Part shown: positions 30,263 to 41,500 of the stretch, piece by piece
How the letters are laid out: each line of letters opens with the position of its first letter
Numbering within the stretch: position 1 is the first letter of the stretch
Source: Semisulcospira habei
Lineage: Eukaryota > Mollusca > Gastropoda > Semisulcospiridae
DNA length: 64,000 nt
NCBI GenBank assembly: GCA_036245525.1
Contig: BTPG01000004.1
Location: forward strand, 230,721,752 to 230,785,751
Reading direction: 5' to 3'
The notes under the pieces: model-generated
What the model was told of the DNA's origin: nothing
Seen by the model: the letters and a program-made list of their open reading frames with translations, nothing else
Database searches by the model: none
Position numbers and translations under genes: made by a program

Positions 30263-30274
30263 TCTCTCTCTGGC

Positions 30275-30599
30275 CTCACCTACACGCCTTTTCTTTTGCT
30301 CACTCCTGCACGTGCTTGCACACACTCTTGTGACACAAAAAAGTGTGGTGGCCCTTACGTCTTGACCATTAGTATATTTGTGAGCAAAAGAAATGCAGCC
30401 ATGGGTGTGCATGTTATTATGTGTCAAAAGTACGAACACTCGATTTAAATTTGTGCATCTATTGGGTCACATTTCTTATGTTCAAGTACTCATGTGTACA
30501 AGCTGGCAGATGGAAAGACAGAAATCAGTACATTATTACTCTTGTGTATGGAAGCTTACATATTTACAAAATTAAACCCTACTCTGTGCTAAAAAGAAA
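30275..30599. other. No gene seen
   Basis: Non-coding sequence between retroelement remnants. Confidence 0.4.
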
Positions 30600-31985
30600 A
30601 ATACGAATGTCACATCTATGCTGAAGACAAAGCAACAAAAATGCTTGGAAAGTGCAAAGTAGTTATCTTTCTGAATCTGTATTTCACATTTGCCAACATA
30701 CAGGAGTTGGCGTGGCATGCGAGAATCATCCATGCGTATGACATGACCTGTCCAGCGGAGTTGTGTCTTTAAGATCAAGGTTTCAGCACTCACTAAGCCA
30801 GCATTGTCCAGGACTCACTAAGCCAGCATTGTACAGGACTTCCAGGTTTGTCGCCTTGTCTTGCCATTTGATGCCCATGAGTGAGCGCAGGGATCTCATG
30901 TGGAAACGTTCAAGCTGCTTGAGGTGCTTTCTGTACAGCCGTAGAGGAGGCTGGGGAGGACTTCTGCCTTGTAGACTTTGATCTTGGTGGAGAGCTTGAC
31001 GTTGTTGTTATTCAGCACACGAGTGTGCAGACGAACCAGGGATTTGCTGATGCGAGCTGCGATTTCCTTGTCGACAGTACCGTCATTAGAAATGATGCTC
31101 CCAAGGTACCTCAACTGGTCGACAGTCTTCAGCTCGGTGCCTTCGATATACACTTTGGGGGGGGGGGGGGGGAGGGGCTCTTGTGCCTGGGGCTGGTTGG
31201 TGCAGGACCTCGGTCTTGCTGAGACTGATGGTGAGGCCAAACAGTCGAGAGGCTTCCGAGAACCTGTTGACAATGGTCTAGAGGTCAGACTCCGTGTGCG
31301 CCATCAGCGCACAGTCATTGGCAAACTGCGCCTCAAGAATCAATCTCTCGATGGTCTTGTTCCTGGCGTTCAGTCGACGGAGGTTGAAGAGAGAGCCATC
31401 TAATCTGTACTTCAGGTACACTCCCTTCTTAAGGTCGCATACTGCTAAGGCCATCTCACGGCGGGTTGGAAATGTCGAACGGAAGGGTGCAGATATGTCG
31501 CCGTTTGACTGGACAACTCCTACCATTCCATCATGGAAGAGGCGGATGATGTTGTTGAACTTCCTGGGGCAGCCGAGCTTTGCGAGGATGACCCAAAGCG
31601 CTTCTCTGTTCACGGTTTTGAATGCTTTGGTCAGGTCTATGAAGACAGCGTAGAGGTCCATGTGCTGCTCAATGCATTTCTCCTGGACCTGTCTCAAAGA
31701 GAAGACCATGTCGACTGTGTTGTGGCCGAGTCTGAAGCCACAATGAGCCTCTGGGAGTGCTTCCTCAGATACAGAGCTGATCAGGCGGTTGAGGATGACT
31801 CTCGCAAGGATCTTGCCAGCAATGGACAAAAGTGAGATCCCTCGGTAATTGGCACAGTCTGCTTTGCTGCCCTTGTTCTTGAACAGGGAGACGATTGTAG
31901 CATCTCTAAATTCATGTGGCATGTTCTCCTCTGCCCAGATGCATGTCAGAATGTTGAGGAAGGCATCAAGGGCCTCACACACGCA
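30600..31985 (-). pseudogene. Non-LTR retrotransposon reverse transcriptase fragment
   Basis: Minus-strand coding contains NYRGISLLSIAGKILARVIL, then the motif A region YAVFIDLTKAFKTVNREALW, NARNKTIERLILEAQFANDC and ALMAHTESDL, where the YADD box has become FAND. Past a G16 run it continues in another frame with LRYLGSIISNDGTVDKEIAA, YKAEVLPSLLYGC and a last piece KTQLRWTGHVIRMDDSRMPR. The endonuclease and the start are missing. The clade is a non-LTR RT and otherwise uncertain. Frameshifts and the altered catalytic box make it inactive. Confidence 0.8.
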
Positions 31986-32430
31986 TACACACTGTACTAT
32001 TATGTGGAGCACAGTTTCACAGATATGACCAAGCACTGGTGCAACCAGGTGTAGCTGTCAACCATGTGTCTCTGTCACATAAGGAAGTAATCTTTAAACT
32101 ATTGAGAGTCACTGTCAAAACCAGACAACTAAATAAGTCATTACTAAATTTATGTAATGTCAGATCGAGCGTGTTTGCTGACACCTTCACACCTACACAC
32201 ACAGAGTGTATACGCGTACCTTTTTCACTTCCAGCGCCAAGTAGAAACGACTAATCGACCCTGAAAGCCGGAACGTAGTAACCAACCAGCTGTGCGCGGC
32301 GCAGAGCTGATCGGACAAAACCTCCAGCGATAAAGGTCCATCCATCGCTCCTCGTGTGGTTAGAACAAAAAAAACATCCTAAAGTCTATACCACTTGGCC
32401 CTGGAAGTAAAAGAGCTAGCGGGATGTCCT
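31986..32430. other. No gene seen
   Basis: No exon recognised between the RT fragment and the minus-strand ORFs that follow. Confidence 0.4.
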
Positions 32431-32796
32431 TCAGACAAGCGGCCTTAGAAACTGAGCCAGCAACTTCAGCAGGTGTTGAGGATCCAGGGCCGTGTTGGTC
32501 TCCGCTCCCTGACTCTGGAACCAGTTGTTGGTGGGTGGGGCGGCCATTGGCGGAACGATAGGCCCTGATCCTGCTGGCACTAGTGGCGTGAAGTCTGAAG
32601 ACTGGAGATGGGGCCCCTGACGTGCTCGGCGTTGTTTGCTCCCCAACCCGTTGTTGGGTGCTGGTTGGTTAAGCTGGCTGGACGACATGTGGTGTATGGT
32701 TGAATCGGACTGTTGGCTGCCCTGAGCGTCGAACATCAAAGGCTGCGATCCGCCACAGTCGGACAACAAGTTGCCTTGCGGCCCGCTCTCGCCACG
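32431..32796 (-). CDS. Hypothetical Gln/Pro-rich ORF, downstream partner
   Basis: A 112-residue reading frame opens at about 32769 (LSDCGGSQPLMFDAQGSQQS) and ends at 32431. It is rich in Ser, Gln, Asn and Pro and lies directly downstream of the longer ORF at 32797-33414 on the same strand, 27 bp beyond its stop. It may be the continuation after a frameshift, or non-coding. No domain is recognised. Confidence 0.25.
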   Translation of the reverse strand, partial: RGESGPQGNLLSDCGGSQPLMFDAQGSQQSDSTIHHMSSSQLNQPAPNNGLGSKQRRARQGPHLQSSDFTPLVPAGSGPIVPPMAAPPTNNWFQSQGAETNTALDPQHLLKLLAQFLRPLV

Positions 32797-33414
32797 TTAC
32801 GGCTTATAGGTAGGCTGGACACGCCCCGTTGACTGTGCCCCCCCGGCGTCTCTCTGTTGGTGGGGAGGGTCGCCGTAGCGGATCTTGAAGGCAATCAGTT
32901 TAGTACACTCGTCACTGGGGTGGGTCATGGTGTTGTGAGTGGAGGGTGGGCAGATGATGCCCGGCGTTCGCTCCATGGCTGGTGGTAGGGCGGGCGTCTG
33001 GGGGGAGGAAGGGCACTGGGAAAGAATGTCAGTGAGATAAGACGTGTAGAATACGGTGATTGTGACCACACCACCGGGTGCTCCGTCTGAAATCTGTACA
33101 AGGGTGTTATTCAAGGCATCAGGCCAGAGAGGTTGGATGGGGGTCTCGAAGTTTTTCTCGTCTTCGTTGTGATCTTCCCACGATGCTGATACTCCAGGCG
33201 GGGGGGGGGGGGGGGGGGGGGCGGAATGGGCGATGTAGCGTTCGTGCAGAGCTAGTCTCCATGCGAAAACTCTGGAGAGGTCAGTCAGAAAGTGTTTTTG
33301 GATGGGATCATTAGTATCTGTGATCTCCTCAAGGGGTTCGAGTGGGGATTGGTTGAGGACTTCGAGTGGGAACTTGGATTTGGCAGACGATGATCGGGTG
33401 ACAGGACCTGACAT
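32797..33414 (-). CDS. Hypothetical protein, 205 aa, with poly-Pro tract
   Basis: ATG at 33414 opens MSGPVTRSSSAKSKFPLEVL. The segment DLSRVFAWRLALHERYIAHS looks helical and folded. Then a run of eight Pro is encoded by the 22-base C run (G on the plus strand, 33200-33221). The rest is Pro/Thr rich with DECTKLIAFKIRYGDPP near the end. I recognise no family. It could be the capsid-like first ORF of a retroelement, a host gene exon, or chance. Because the homopolymer sits in the frame, its length is also uncertain. In the window no partner RT lies next to it on this strand. Confidence 0.35.
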   Translation of the reverse strand: MSGPVTRSSSAKSKFPLEVLNQSPLEPLEEITDTNDPIQKHFLTDLSRVFAWRLALHERYIAHSAPPPPPPPPGVSASWEDHNEDEKNFETPIQPLWPDALNNTLVQISDGAPGGVVTITVFYTSYLTDILSQCPSSPQTPALPPAMERTPGIICPPSTHNTMTHPSDECTKLIAFKIRYGDPPHQQRDAGGAQSTGRVQPTYKP

Positions 33415-34226
33415 GGTCGGGGGGTTGGTGTCATCACTGTGCTCTGATTACTTTCTAGGTGTCAATGATGTTTGCTGATAATTATATCTGGCCTCTCTGC
33501 TCACTGAAGCGTGACGAGAATGGGGCGCAGCATCCGTATGATTGTGGCCGTCACTGGCGAGTCGAGAGTTAAATTTTAGCAGAACCGAGTTATAATTTGT
33601 ACAATGACTGTACAATTTAAAAGCGGGCAGTCGAAAACCTCGCTTTCTATATTTCTCTGTTGTAGGTGCTTAGTTGCTGCGCGCACTCAGAGTATGGAAT
33701 TTGGGTCAGTGTGGGTCTGGCATATATATCCGACCGCCTTGGTATCTGTCAAACATAGCCGAGCCGTTGAGCGTGAACGTTTATGAAGAAACCGGGCCCA
33801 CATGCAAAACTGCAAAATGTAATCATAGTCATAACTCACGAAATACACAGTCCACCTCCATGAAATTTCGCCATCCTGCAGAGGTCACCGTTACAAACCA
33901 GCTTGTCAAAAATGACGTTTAGCAGACACACAATTCACATAAATCCACTGTGAATCAGTGAATGCGTGGTAATGCTAGTGGCGTGATGAGAGAGACGTAC
34001 AATAATGATGTCAGGCTGTCTGTGGCCACACACTGCAAGTCAGGATCAGGCATAGCCAACACATTCATCCCGCACAAAGAAACTATGACATCATCAGCAC
34101 AAATGATGACGTCAGGCTGCATGTGTCCACACACTAGAGGCACAATCAGGCATAGCCAAGAACTATGTGTATTGAGAACATCCCTTTTATGTACCACATA
34201 TATATCACTTCCATGGGGACAAGGAA
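33415..34226. other. No gene seen; one imperfect ~100-bp tandem duplication
   Basis: GATGTCAGGCTG through CAGGCATAGCCAA occurs at about 34009-34058 and, diverged, at about 34109-34160. Confidence 0.45.
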
Positions 34227-34550
34227 AACAGTCTCTGTATATTTAGAACATCCCATTTGTTTACCATACATCTCCTATGGTGACAAGGAAAATAGTCTCT
34301 GTATATTTAGAACATCCCGTTTGTTTACCATACATCTCCTATGGTGACAAAGAAAGAAGTCTCTGTATATTTAGAACATCCCATTTGTTTACCATGCATT
34401 TCCTATGGTGACAAAGAAAGAAGTCTCTGTATATTTAGAACATCCCATTTGTTTACCATACATCTCCTATGGTGACAAAGAAAGAAGTCTCTGTATATTT
34501 AGAACATCCCGTTTGTTTACCATACATCTCCTATTGTGATAAGGAATAAT
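34227..34550. repeat. Tandem repeat, ~63-bp unit, five to six copies
   Basis: Unit GTCTCTGTATATTTAGAACA followed by CCATACATCTCCTATGGTGA. Copies are over 90 percent alike by eye. Confidence 0.9.
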
Positions 34551-34930
34551 GTCCCTTTATATTTAGACCTCCCCTCTTGTGTTTGTCCTATAGTCTATAG
34601 TGTATATTTAGACTCCCCTCTTGTGTTTGTCCTATAGTGTATATTTCGACCTCCCCTCTTGTGTTTGTCCTATAGTCTATAGTGTATATTTCGACCTCCC
34701 CTCTTGTATTTGTCCTTTAGTCTATAGTGTATATTTCGACCTCCCCTCTTGTGTTTGTCCTATAGTCTATAGTGTATATTTCGACCTCCCCTCTTGTATT
34801 TGTCCTTTAGTCTATAGTGTATATTTCGACCTCCCCTCTTGTGTTTGTCCTATAGTCTATAGTGTATATTTAGACCTCCCATCTTGAGTTTGTCCTATAT
34901 TTTTGACCTGCCCCCATAGTCTATATTGTA
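34551..34930. repeat. Tandem repeat, ~46-bp unit, about eight copies
   Basis: Unit TATAGTGTATATTTCGACCT CCCCTCTTG plus TTTGTCCT. It adjoins the 63-bp array without a gap, and both units share TATATTTAGA. Confidence 0.9.
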
Positions 34931-34962
34931 TATTTAGACCTGTCCTCTTGTGTTTCAATTCA

Positions 34963-35170
34963 ATTCAATTCAATAAACTTTATTTATCCCGCTAGGTGCA
35001 ATTCAACTGGTCCGACAGGCTCAGTGACTTAGATTTACACAAAACTTATATTAAAATCACAACAACCTGACGATGGTGACTAAATGCAAATCCGTTGCGC
35101 CACCACCAGTGCGCCTCACCCCGCCACAGGCTTAATTCAGAATACAAGGAGGAAACGAAGCACACCCGTG
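34963..35170 (-). mobile_element. (AATTC)n-tailed SINE-like repeat, left inverted partner
   Basis: CAATTCAATTCAATTCAAT heads the plus strand. GATGGTGACTAAATGCAAAT and CCGTTGCGCCACCACC are the inverse of sequence at 35800-35930. GGTGGCGCA(A/G)CGG resembles a polymerase III A box. Confidence 0.6.
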
Positions 35171-35754
35171 AAATTCTAGCTGTGGCTGGAAGTAACCCAT
35201 ACCTCTTTCTCAACATCTAGAGTTGAATGTTAAACCCTTTAGTAGAGTGCCATGGATGAGGCCACTAAGCATTGCAGTGCATTCATTGTTTTCTGCCGTG
35301 TTTACTCTGAAGTCGAAGCGAATTACTCGAAAAGACAAATGAGCAGTGTTTAAACCAGAATCCATTAATGTAGATCTTTTCAGGCTGGGGGAAATACGTA
35401 GCTAAAGCGATTGCTGCATGCAAGTCACAAGTTCATGTCGACAGTAAGATGCATTCTTGTTTTAATTTCATTGGATATGCTAATTTACATAAACATAACA
35501 ATATTAAAAATGAGCCTGGGGCGTATTTCCGGCCACATCTAAAACCCTACAACTCGTCGTCTGCTATTAATGATGCTTGCCGGCTGTGCAAAATGCCTTG
35601 ATACTAAACTATCAGTTTTGATCAGAAGACAAGGTTGGTATAGATATTTAGCAAAACATCTACCGAGTTTCTTCAGTTCGAGGATTTAGGCGGATGGTTG
35701 TTTTGAGGGTTGAAAACTGCTCTGGAATCACAGTGCTTCGCCGTTTTGTGTTTC
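35171..35754. other. Spacer between inverted SINE-like copies, no gene seen
   Basis: Unique-looking sequence with no ORF of note. Confidence 0.4.
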
Positions 35755-35995
35755 GTTTCCTCTCTTGTATTCTGAATTGTGCATGTGACAGGATGGTGCA
35801 CAATCGCGGTGGCGCAGCGGATTTGTATTTAGTTACCATCGTCAGGCCCTATTCTGAATTGAGCCTGTGACGGGGTGCGGCGCACTCCCAGTGGCGCAGC
35901 GGATTTTTATTTAGTCACTACCGTCAGGCCCCTATGATTAAAATATGCACACAATAATGTTACAAACAATTCAATTCAATTAAAATCTAATGTAT
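35755..35995 (+). mobile_element. (AATTC)n-tailed SINE-like repeat, right partner, internally duplicated
   Basis: GGTGGCGCAGCGGATTTGTA at about 35808 is followed by a second version, AGTGGCGCAGCGGATTTTTA, at about 35891. CAATTCAATTCAATTAAAA closes the copy at about 35968-35986. Confidence 0.6.
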
Positions 35996-36500
35996 TTAAA
36001 AACAGCACAACATTGATAAATAACATTTTGTAAAAACACACAAACACAGAAACATACGTGCACATATAAGCTCATATCACCACACAATGCACAGCAGTAA
36101 AAACGGTTTATAAGGAATTAATTAAGACAATAATAATAATACAATTTTTTAAAAATGAAATTACAGAAAATAATAATAATAAAATGAAACAAAATATTAT
36201 ATAAAATAATTAAAAAGCAAGATTTGTGGGCGGACGGGCTTTTGAAAATTACATGCAATACGACTCTGGTGTTTTTGCATTCAAACAATGCATGCGTAGG
36301 TGTTTACACGCAGAATGTTCCCCCCCCCCCCCCCCCCCCCCCAAAGCTTTTTGCACACACAGTACATGATAATCAGGCTTTTGTAAAAGTAGAAAACTAA
36401 AAGTCAGCACATGATGCCATACTGTACACTCCGCGCGGATGACACCGACAACCACGACAGCGGCCTGCAAACAACAGTAAATCGCTGTATGCAAAAGGAT
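35996..36500. other. No gene seen; AT-rich, C23 tract
   Basis: (AATAAT)n-like sequence lies near 36130-36180 and a C run at 36320-36342. Confidence 0.5.
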
Positions 36501-36504
36501 ATCG

Positions 36505-37345
36505 GACCGAAGTTGCCCACAGTGGGCCCGCGCATTTTCATGTTAGCATAATCCACTGTCGTGTTAGTGTAGTTCACTGTCGTGTTAGCGTAATCCACTG
36601 TCGTGTTAGCGTAATCCACTGTCGTGTTAGCGTAATCCACTGTCGTGTTAGTGTAGTCCACTGTCGTGTTAGTGTAGTCCACTGTCGTGTTAGCGTAGTC
36701 CACCGTCGTGTTAGCGTAGTCCACCGTCGTGTTAGCGTAGTCCACCGTCGTGTTAGCGTAATCCACTGTCGTGTTAGCATAGTCCACCGTCGTGTTAGCG
36801 TAGTCCACTGTCATGTTAGCGTAGTCCACCGTCGTGTTAGCGTAGTCCACTGTCGTGTTAGCGTAGTCCACAGTTGGTCGTGTTAGCGTAGTCCACAGTC
36901 GTGTTAGCGTAGTCCACTGTCATATTAGTGTAGTCCACTGTCGTGTTAGTGTAGTCCACTGTCATGTTAGTGTAGTCTACTGTCATGTTAGTGTAGTCCA
37001 CAGTCGTGTTAGCGTAGTTTACCGTCGTGTTAGCGTAGTCCACTGTCGTGTTAGTGTAGTCCACTGTCGTGTTAGTGTAGTCTACTGTCGTGTTAGTGTA
37101 GTCCACTGTTGTCTTAGCGTAATCCACTGTCGTGTTAGTGTAGTCCACTGTCGTCTTAGCGTAATCCACTGTCGTGTTAGTGTAGTCCACTGTCATCTTA
37201 GCGTAATCCACTGTCGTGTTAGTGTAGTCCACTGTCGTCTTCGCGTAATCCACTGTCGTGTTAGTGTAGTCCACTGTCGTCTTAGCATAATCCACCGTCA
37301 TGTTAGTGTAGGTTACTGTCGTGTGCGGGCCCACTGCAGGCAACT
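36505..37345. repeat. 21-bp minisatellite (about 37 units) with inverted flanks
   Basis: The unit is GTGTTAGCGTAGTCCACTGTC. Between about 37100 and 37290 two variants alternate, giving a 42-bp higher-order unit. Outside the array, GAAGTTGCCCACAGTGGGCC at the left and its inverse, GGCCCACTGCAGGCAACTTC, at the right form an inverted pair. On the minus strand the period keeps frame and reads Thr-Thr-Val-Asp-Tyr-(Ala/Thr)-Asn, with one frame break near 36870 caused by four extra bases. Confidence 0.9.
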
Positions 37346-37404
37346 TCGGCCTGAAGACATTTACAAACTGAGAAATGATCTTTGAGCTCTTCTGACCCTT
37401 CACA

Positions 37405-37690
37405 TTTCCTTGGGATCAACCAAATTAGTGTGCATATAAAGGTCTTAACATCAGGTATCTTTGTACCAAGTTTGGGTTTGAAGTTGTGAATAGTACTTGA
37501 GAAAAAAGAAATTATGTCCCAAAATAGCTATTTTATATATATATTTCTGGTCCCTGTGACCTTGACCTTTGTGAGGTCACTGAAATTGGTATGTTTAGAA
37601 AGGTCTTGCCACAAAGTATCCTTGGCCAAGTTTGAAGACTGTAGCTTGAATAGTCTCCAAAAAAATGCCAGCGTTAAAGTTTACAAGTCA
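37405..37690 (-). mobile_element. CGTCCG-type repeat, inverse fragment
   Basis: GGTCTTAACATCAGGTATCT, CCAAGTTTGGGTTTGAAGTT and CTTGACCTTTGTGAGGTCAC are the inverse of segments at 24260-24660. Confidence 0.7.
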
Positions 37691-38106
37691 CAACCCTATT
37701 AGTAGCAGCTTTGTGCGACTGGTGCCACCAACTGCAATACTAGTTGCAGCTATGTAGAGATTGGGTTGAGTTGCTAATGGTGGTCTTTTATCTGTCTTCT
37801 TTTTCATCTGGATGTCTCTCTGTATGCAGCCAATGGTGCTATTTATAGGACTGGGGGACGCATGCTGAGCGGGTCATAACAGTATGACTGTCCAAACTGT
37901 GTTGGACACAGGACGATATGTGTTTGATGTTGTATAATTATTATGTGTGTGTGTGTGTGTGTGTGGGGGGGGGGGGGGGCTGCTTACTTTGTCCACTTCT
38001 TTTGTGATCATTTTGTAAAAATTATATTATGTATATGTACATATATGATCGAAAAACATACATACAATTTAAAAAAAAATATTATACACATCTTTAAAAA
38101 AAAAAG
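37691..38106. other. No gene seen; (GT)n-G15 tract
   Basis: The microsatellite at 37944-37964 runs straight into a G run at 37965-37979. Confidence 0.5.
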
Positions 38107-38468
38107 TTACCAAGTACAAAACAAACAAAAAAAATTCTTTTGCGGATCTGCTACAGAGTCAGCGACAATGGCTATATCATCAGCATACATAAGAAGGAAA
38201 ATACCCAGTGGGTCTGCAAAAATATCAATGCCACTTACACCGCACGATAATAGCTCCTCTGCTTCAGATTCTGACAAAAAATAGAAAACAACACTGGGCT
38301 CAATACACAACCTTGTCGTACCCCTGACATGCAATTAAAGTAGTTGGTAACTTTGGTGCCAAACCTTACGGCAGCTTGACATGTTTGTACATACTCTCCA
38401 GTGTCCGAAGCAACTTCCGTGAACTCCTTTACGTAACAGGAGATACAACAGTATTGTCCTGTGCACAC
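38107..38468 (-). pseudogene. Short non-LTR RT fragment
   Basis: Two minus-strand frames hold RT motif B (SGVRQGCVLSPVLFSIF) and the catalytic motif C (LLMYADDIAIVADS), separated by a frameshift near 38290. The rest of the element is absent. The remnant lies directly 3' of the zinc-finger gene on the same strand and is unrelated to it. Confidence 0.8.
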
Positions 38469-38541
38469 TGGCCTGTCTCATCATGCGTGTTTTCAAGTTA
38501 CCAGATCGAGTAAAACTGCCACTACATTCTGTACATTTCTA
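38460..38541 (-). pseudogene. Vestigial C2H2 finger after the zinc-finger stop codon
   Basis: Directly after CAG AAG, two stops (TAA TAG) occupy the positions of the usual Pro-His linker codons. In the same frame KCTECSGSFTRSGNLKTRMM then continues. It has the Cys pair but has lost the His pair. Confidence 0.85.
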
Positions 38542-41500
38542 TTACTTCTGGCCTGTGTGTGTCAGCATGTGTGTTTTTAAGGAAGCCGAGCGAGTGAAAC
38601 AAGCACTACATTCTGTACACTTGTGTGGCTTCTGGCCTGTGTGTGTCAGCATGTGTTTTTTCAAGCTACCTTTTCGAATGAAACTAGCACCACATTCTGT
38701 ACATTTGTGTGGCTTCTGGCCTAAGTGTGTCAGCATGTGTGATTTCAAGTTACTTTTTAGAGTGAAACTAGCACCACATTCTGTACATTTGTGTGGCTTC
38801 TGGCCTAAGTGCGTCAGCATGTGTGATTTCAAGTTACTTTTTTGAGTGAAACTAGCACCACATTCTGTACACTTGTGTGGCTTCTGGCCTGTGTGTGTCA
38901 GGATGTGCGATTTCAAGCTACCTTTTCGAATGAAACTAGCACTACATTCTGTACACTTGTGTGGCTTCTGGCCTGTGTGTGTCAGCATGTGCATTTTCAG
39001 GTTACTAGAATGAGTGAAACTAGCACTACATTCTGTACACTTGTGTGGCTTCTGGCCTAAGTGTGTCAGCACGTGTGATTTCAAGTTACTTTTTTGAGTG
39101 AAACTAGCACCACATTCTGTACACTTGTGTGGCTTCTGGCCTGTGTGTGTCAGCATGTGTTTTTTTAAGCTACCATATACAGCAAAACTAGCACTACACT
39201 CTGTACACTTATGTGGCTTCTGCCCTGTGTGTTTCAGCAAGTGTAGTTTTAAGGAAGCCGAGTGAGTGAAAATAGCACTACACTCTGTACACTTGTGTGG
39301 CTTCTGCCCTGTGTGTGTCAGCATGTGCGTTTTCAGGTTACCAGAATGAGTGAAACTAGCACTACATTCTGCACACTTATACGGCTTCTGGCCTGTGTGC
39401 GTCATCATGTGTCCTTTCAAGCTACAAAATTGAGTGAAACTAGCACCACATTTTGAACACTTGTGTGGCTTCTGGCCTGTGTGCGTCAGCATGTGTCTTT
39501 TCAAGCTACCAGATACAGCAAAACTAGCACTACATTCTGTACACTTATGTGGCTTCTGGCCTGTGTGTTTCAGCAAGTGTACTTTTAAGGAAAACGAGCG
39601 AGTGAAACTAGCACTACATTCTGTACACTTATGTGGCTTCTGGCCTGTGTGTATCAGCAGGTGATTTTTCAAGTTAACACATCCAGATAAACTAGCACAT
39701 TCTGTACACTCATGTGGCTGCTGGCCTGTGTGTTTCAGCAAGTGTATTTTTAAGGAAACCGAGTGAGTAAAACTAGAACTACATTCTGTACACTTGTGTG
39801 GCTTCTGGCCTGTGTGTCTCAGCATGTGTGTTTTTAAGGTACCAGAGTGAGTGAAACTAGCACTACATTCTGAACACTTGTTTGTCTTCTGGCCTGTGTG
39901 TATCAGCATGTGTGTTTTTAAGGTACTAGACCGAGAGAAACTTGCACTACATTCTGTACATTTATGTGGCTTCTGGCCTGTGTGTAACAGCATGTGTGTT
40001 TTTAAGGTACCAGAGCGAGTAAAACTAACATCACATTCTGTACACTTGTGTGGCTTCTGGCCTGTGTGTGTCATCCTGTGTGTTTTCAAGGTACCAGATT
40101 CAGTGAAACTAGCACTACATTCTGTACACGTATGTGATTTCTGGCCAGTGTGTGTAATGTGTGGTTTTAACGTACCAGATTGAGTGAAAGTAGCACGACT
40201 CTCTGTACACTTATGAGGCTTCTGGCCCGTGTGTGTAAGCATGTGCCTTTTAAAGAAATGTGATCGAGTGAAACTAGCACTCCCACTCGGTGTATCTGCT
40301 GATGTCTGTACATCAATACATGCACTGTCAGCTGTAGTTGTCTTCTGCTCAGTGGTAACAGTGTGAGGCTTCTGCCCTGTGTGAGTAGACATGTGTTGCA
40401 TCAACTGACTGGATGACTGGAAACATGCATCACACACCCCACATAAAAATGGCATCCGACTCTCTTCAGCACTGCGACTTTCTGTGGTCAGTGGTTTTCG
40501 TTCTGTTGACAAAGTTCTACCGTCAAGATCCACAGATACCTCCAAGTCACAGTCCATGTCACTGATAACACCAGACACAGAGTTAGACTCTAGCTTCATG
40601 TCATGTTTGGTGTCACAGTCCATGTCACTGGTAACACCAGACATAGAGTTAGACTCCAGCTTGATGTCATGTTTAGTGTCAGAATTCACGTCACTGTAAA
40701 CATTGGGCACAGAGTTAGATTCAAGCTTGATGTCATGATTAGTGTCGCAGTTCATGTCACTGTAAACACCAGACACAGAGTTAGACTCTAGCTTGATGTC
40801 ATATTTAGTGTCATAGTCCACGTCACTGTAAACACTGGGTACAGAGTTAGGTTCTAGCTTCATGTCAGGTTCCAGTTTAACACCAGACTCTGTGCTGGTC
40901 CCAGGTTCGACCTTCAAAGCTGGCTCCAGTTTGACTTGTGGGTGCTGGACAGGACTGTCTCTTTCAGTTTCAACACCAGTAGTGTTGTCTCTGTCTTCAC
41001 CAGTAGTGTTGTCTGTGTCTTCACTAATAGCTGGCTCCAGTTTGACTTGTCGGTGCTGGACAGGACTGTCTCTTTCAGTTTCAACACCAGTGGTGCTGTC
41101 TGTGTCTTCACCGGTCATTATGAAGTCTCTGTGGTGTCCATGTTCCTCAAACAGTGGTGTTTCTGTGTCTGTACACAAAATTCACCAATAGAGGGAGTGG
41201 TCACAAGACTTAAAGCGTCTGCTCCATGGCAGAATTGCTAAAACATGCGAATACAACAGATTATCACTGTTGTCCGGCCCAAGACTTTCTATCATTATTT
41301 CAAAATCCATCTCAGTAGGCACAAGTAACAGAGCTTTTCCACTGTCCCTTGTGCACAAATATGCTTTGCACATGAAACTGTGCACAAATTAAGCATTGCT
41401 CACATGTATGATGATGTCCACTTGTAATGCTTGATGCTAGCTGAATGATCAGGGCTCCAAAAAAAAAAAAAAAAATGTATGATGCACTCTTTTGATATCT

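Noticed and set aside
31441..31470. Short match (AAGGCCATCTCACGGCGG) to the repeat fragment at 41935 and 63811
   Set aside because: Only 18 bases within an RT fragment; too short to call an insertion, though the RT frame is odd here.
34621..34887. ORF of repeated VYFDLPSC units
   Set aside because: It is a by-product of the 46-bp tandem repeat.
36404..37403. Two long minus-strand ORFs taken as a gene
   Set aside because: They consist almost only of the 21-bp minisatellite; frame is kept because the period is a multiple of three. Kept as a finding, not as a gene call.
38542..40260. Plus-strand ORFs opposite the zinc fingers
   Set aside because: They are antisense shadows of the finger repeats, with no independent signal.
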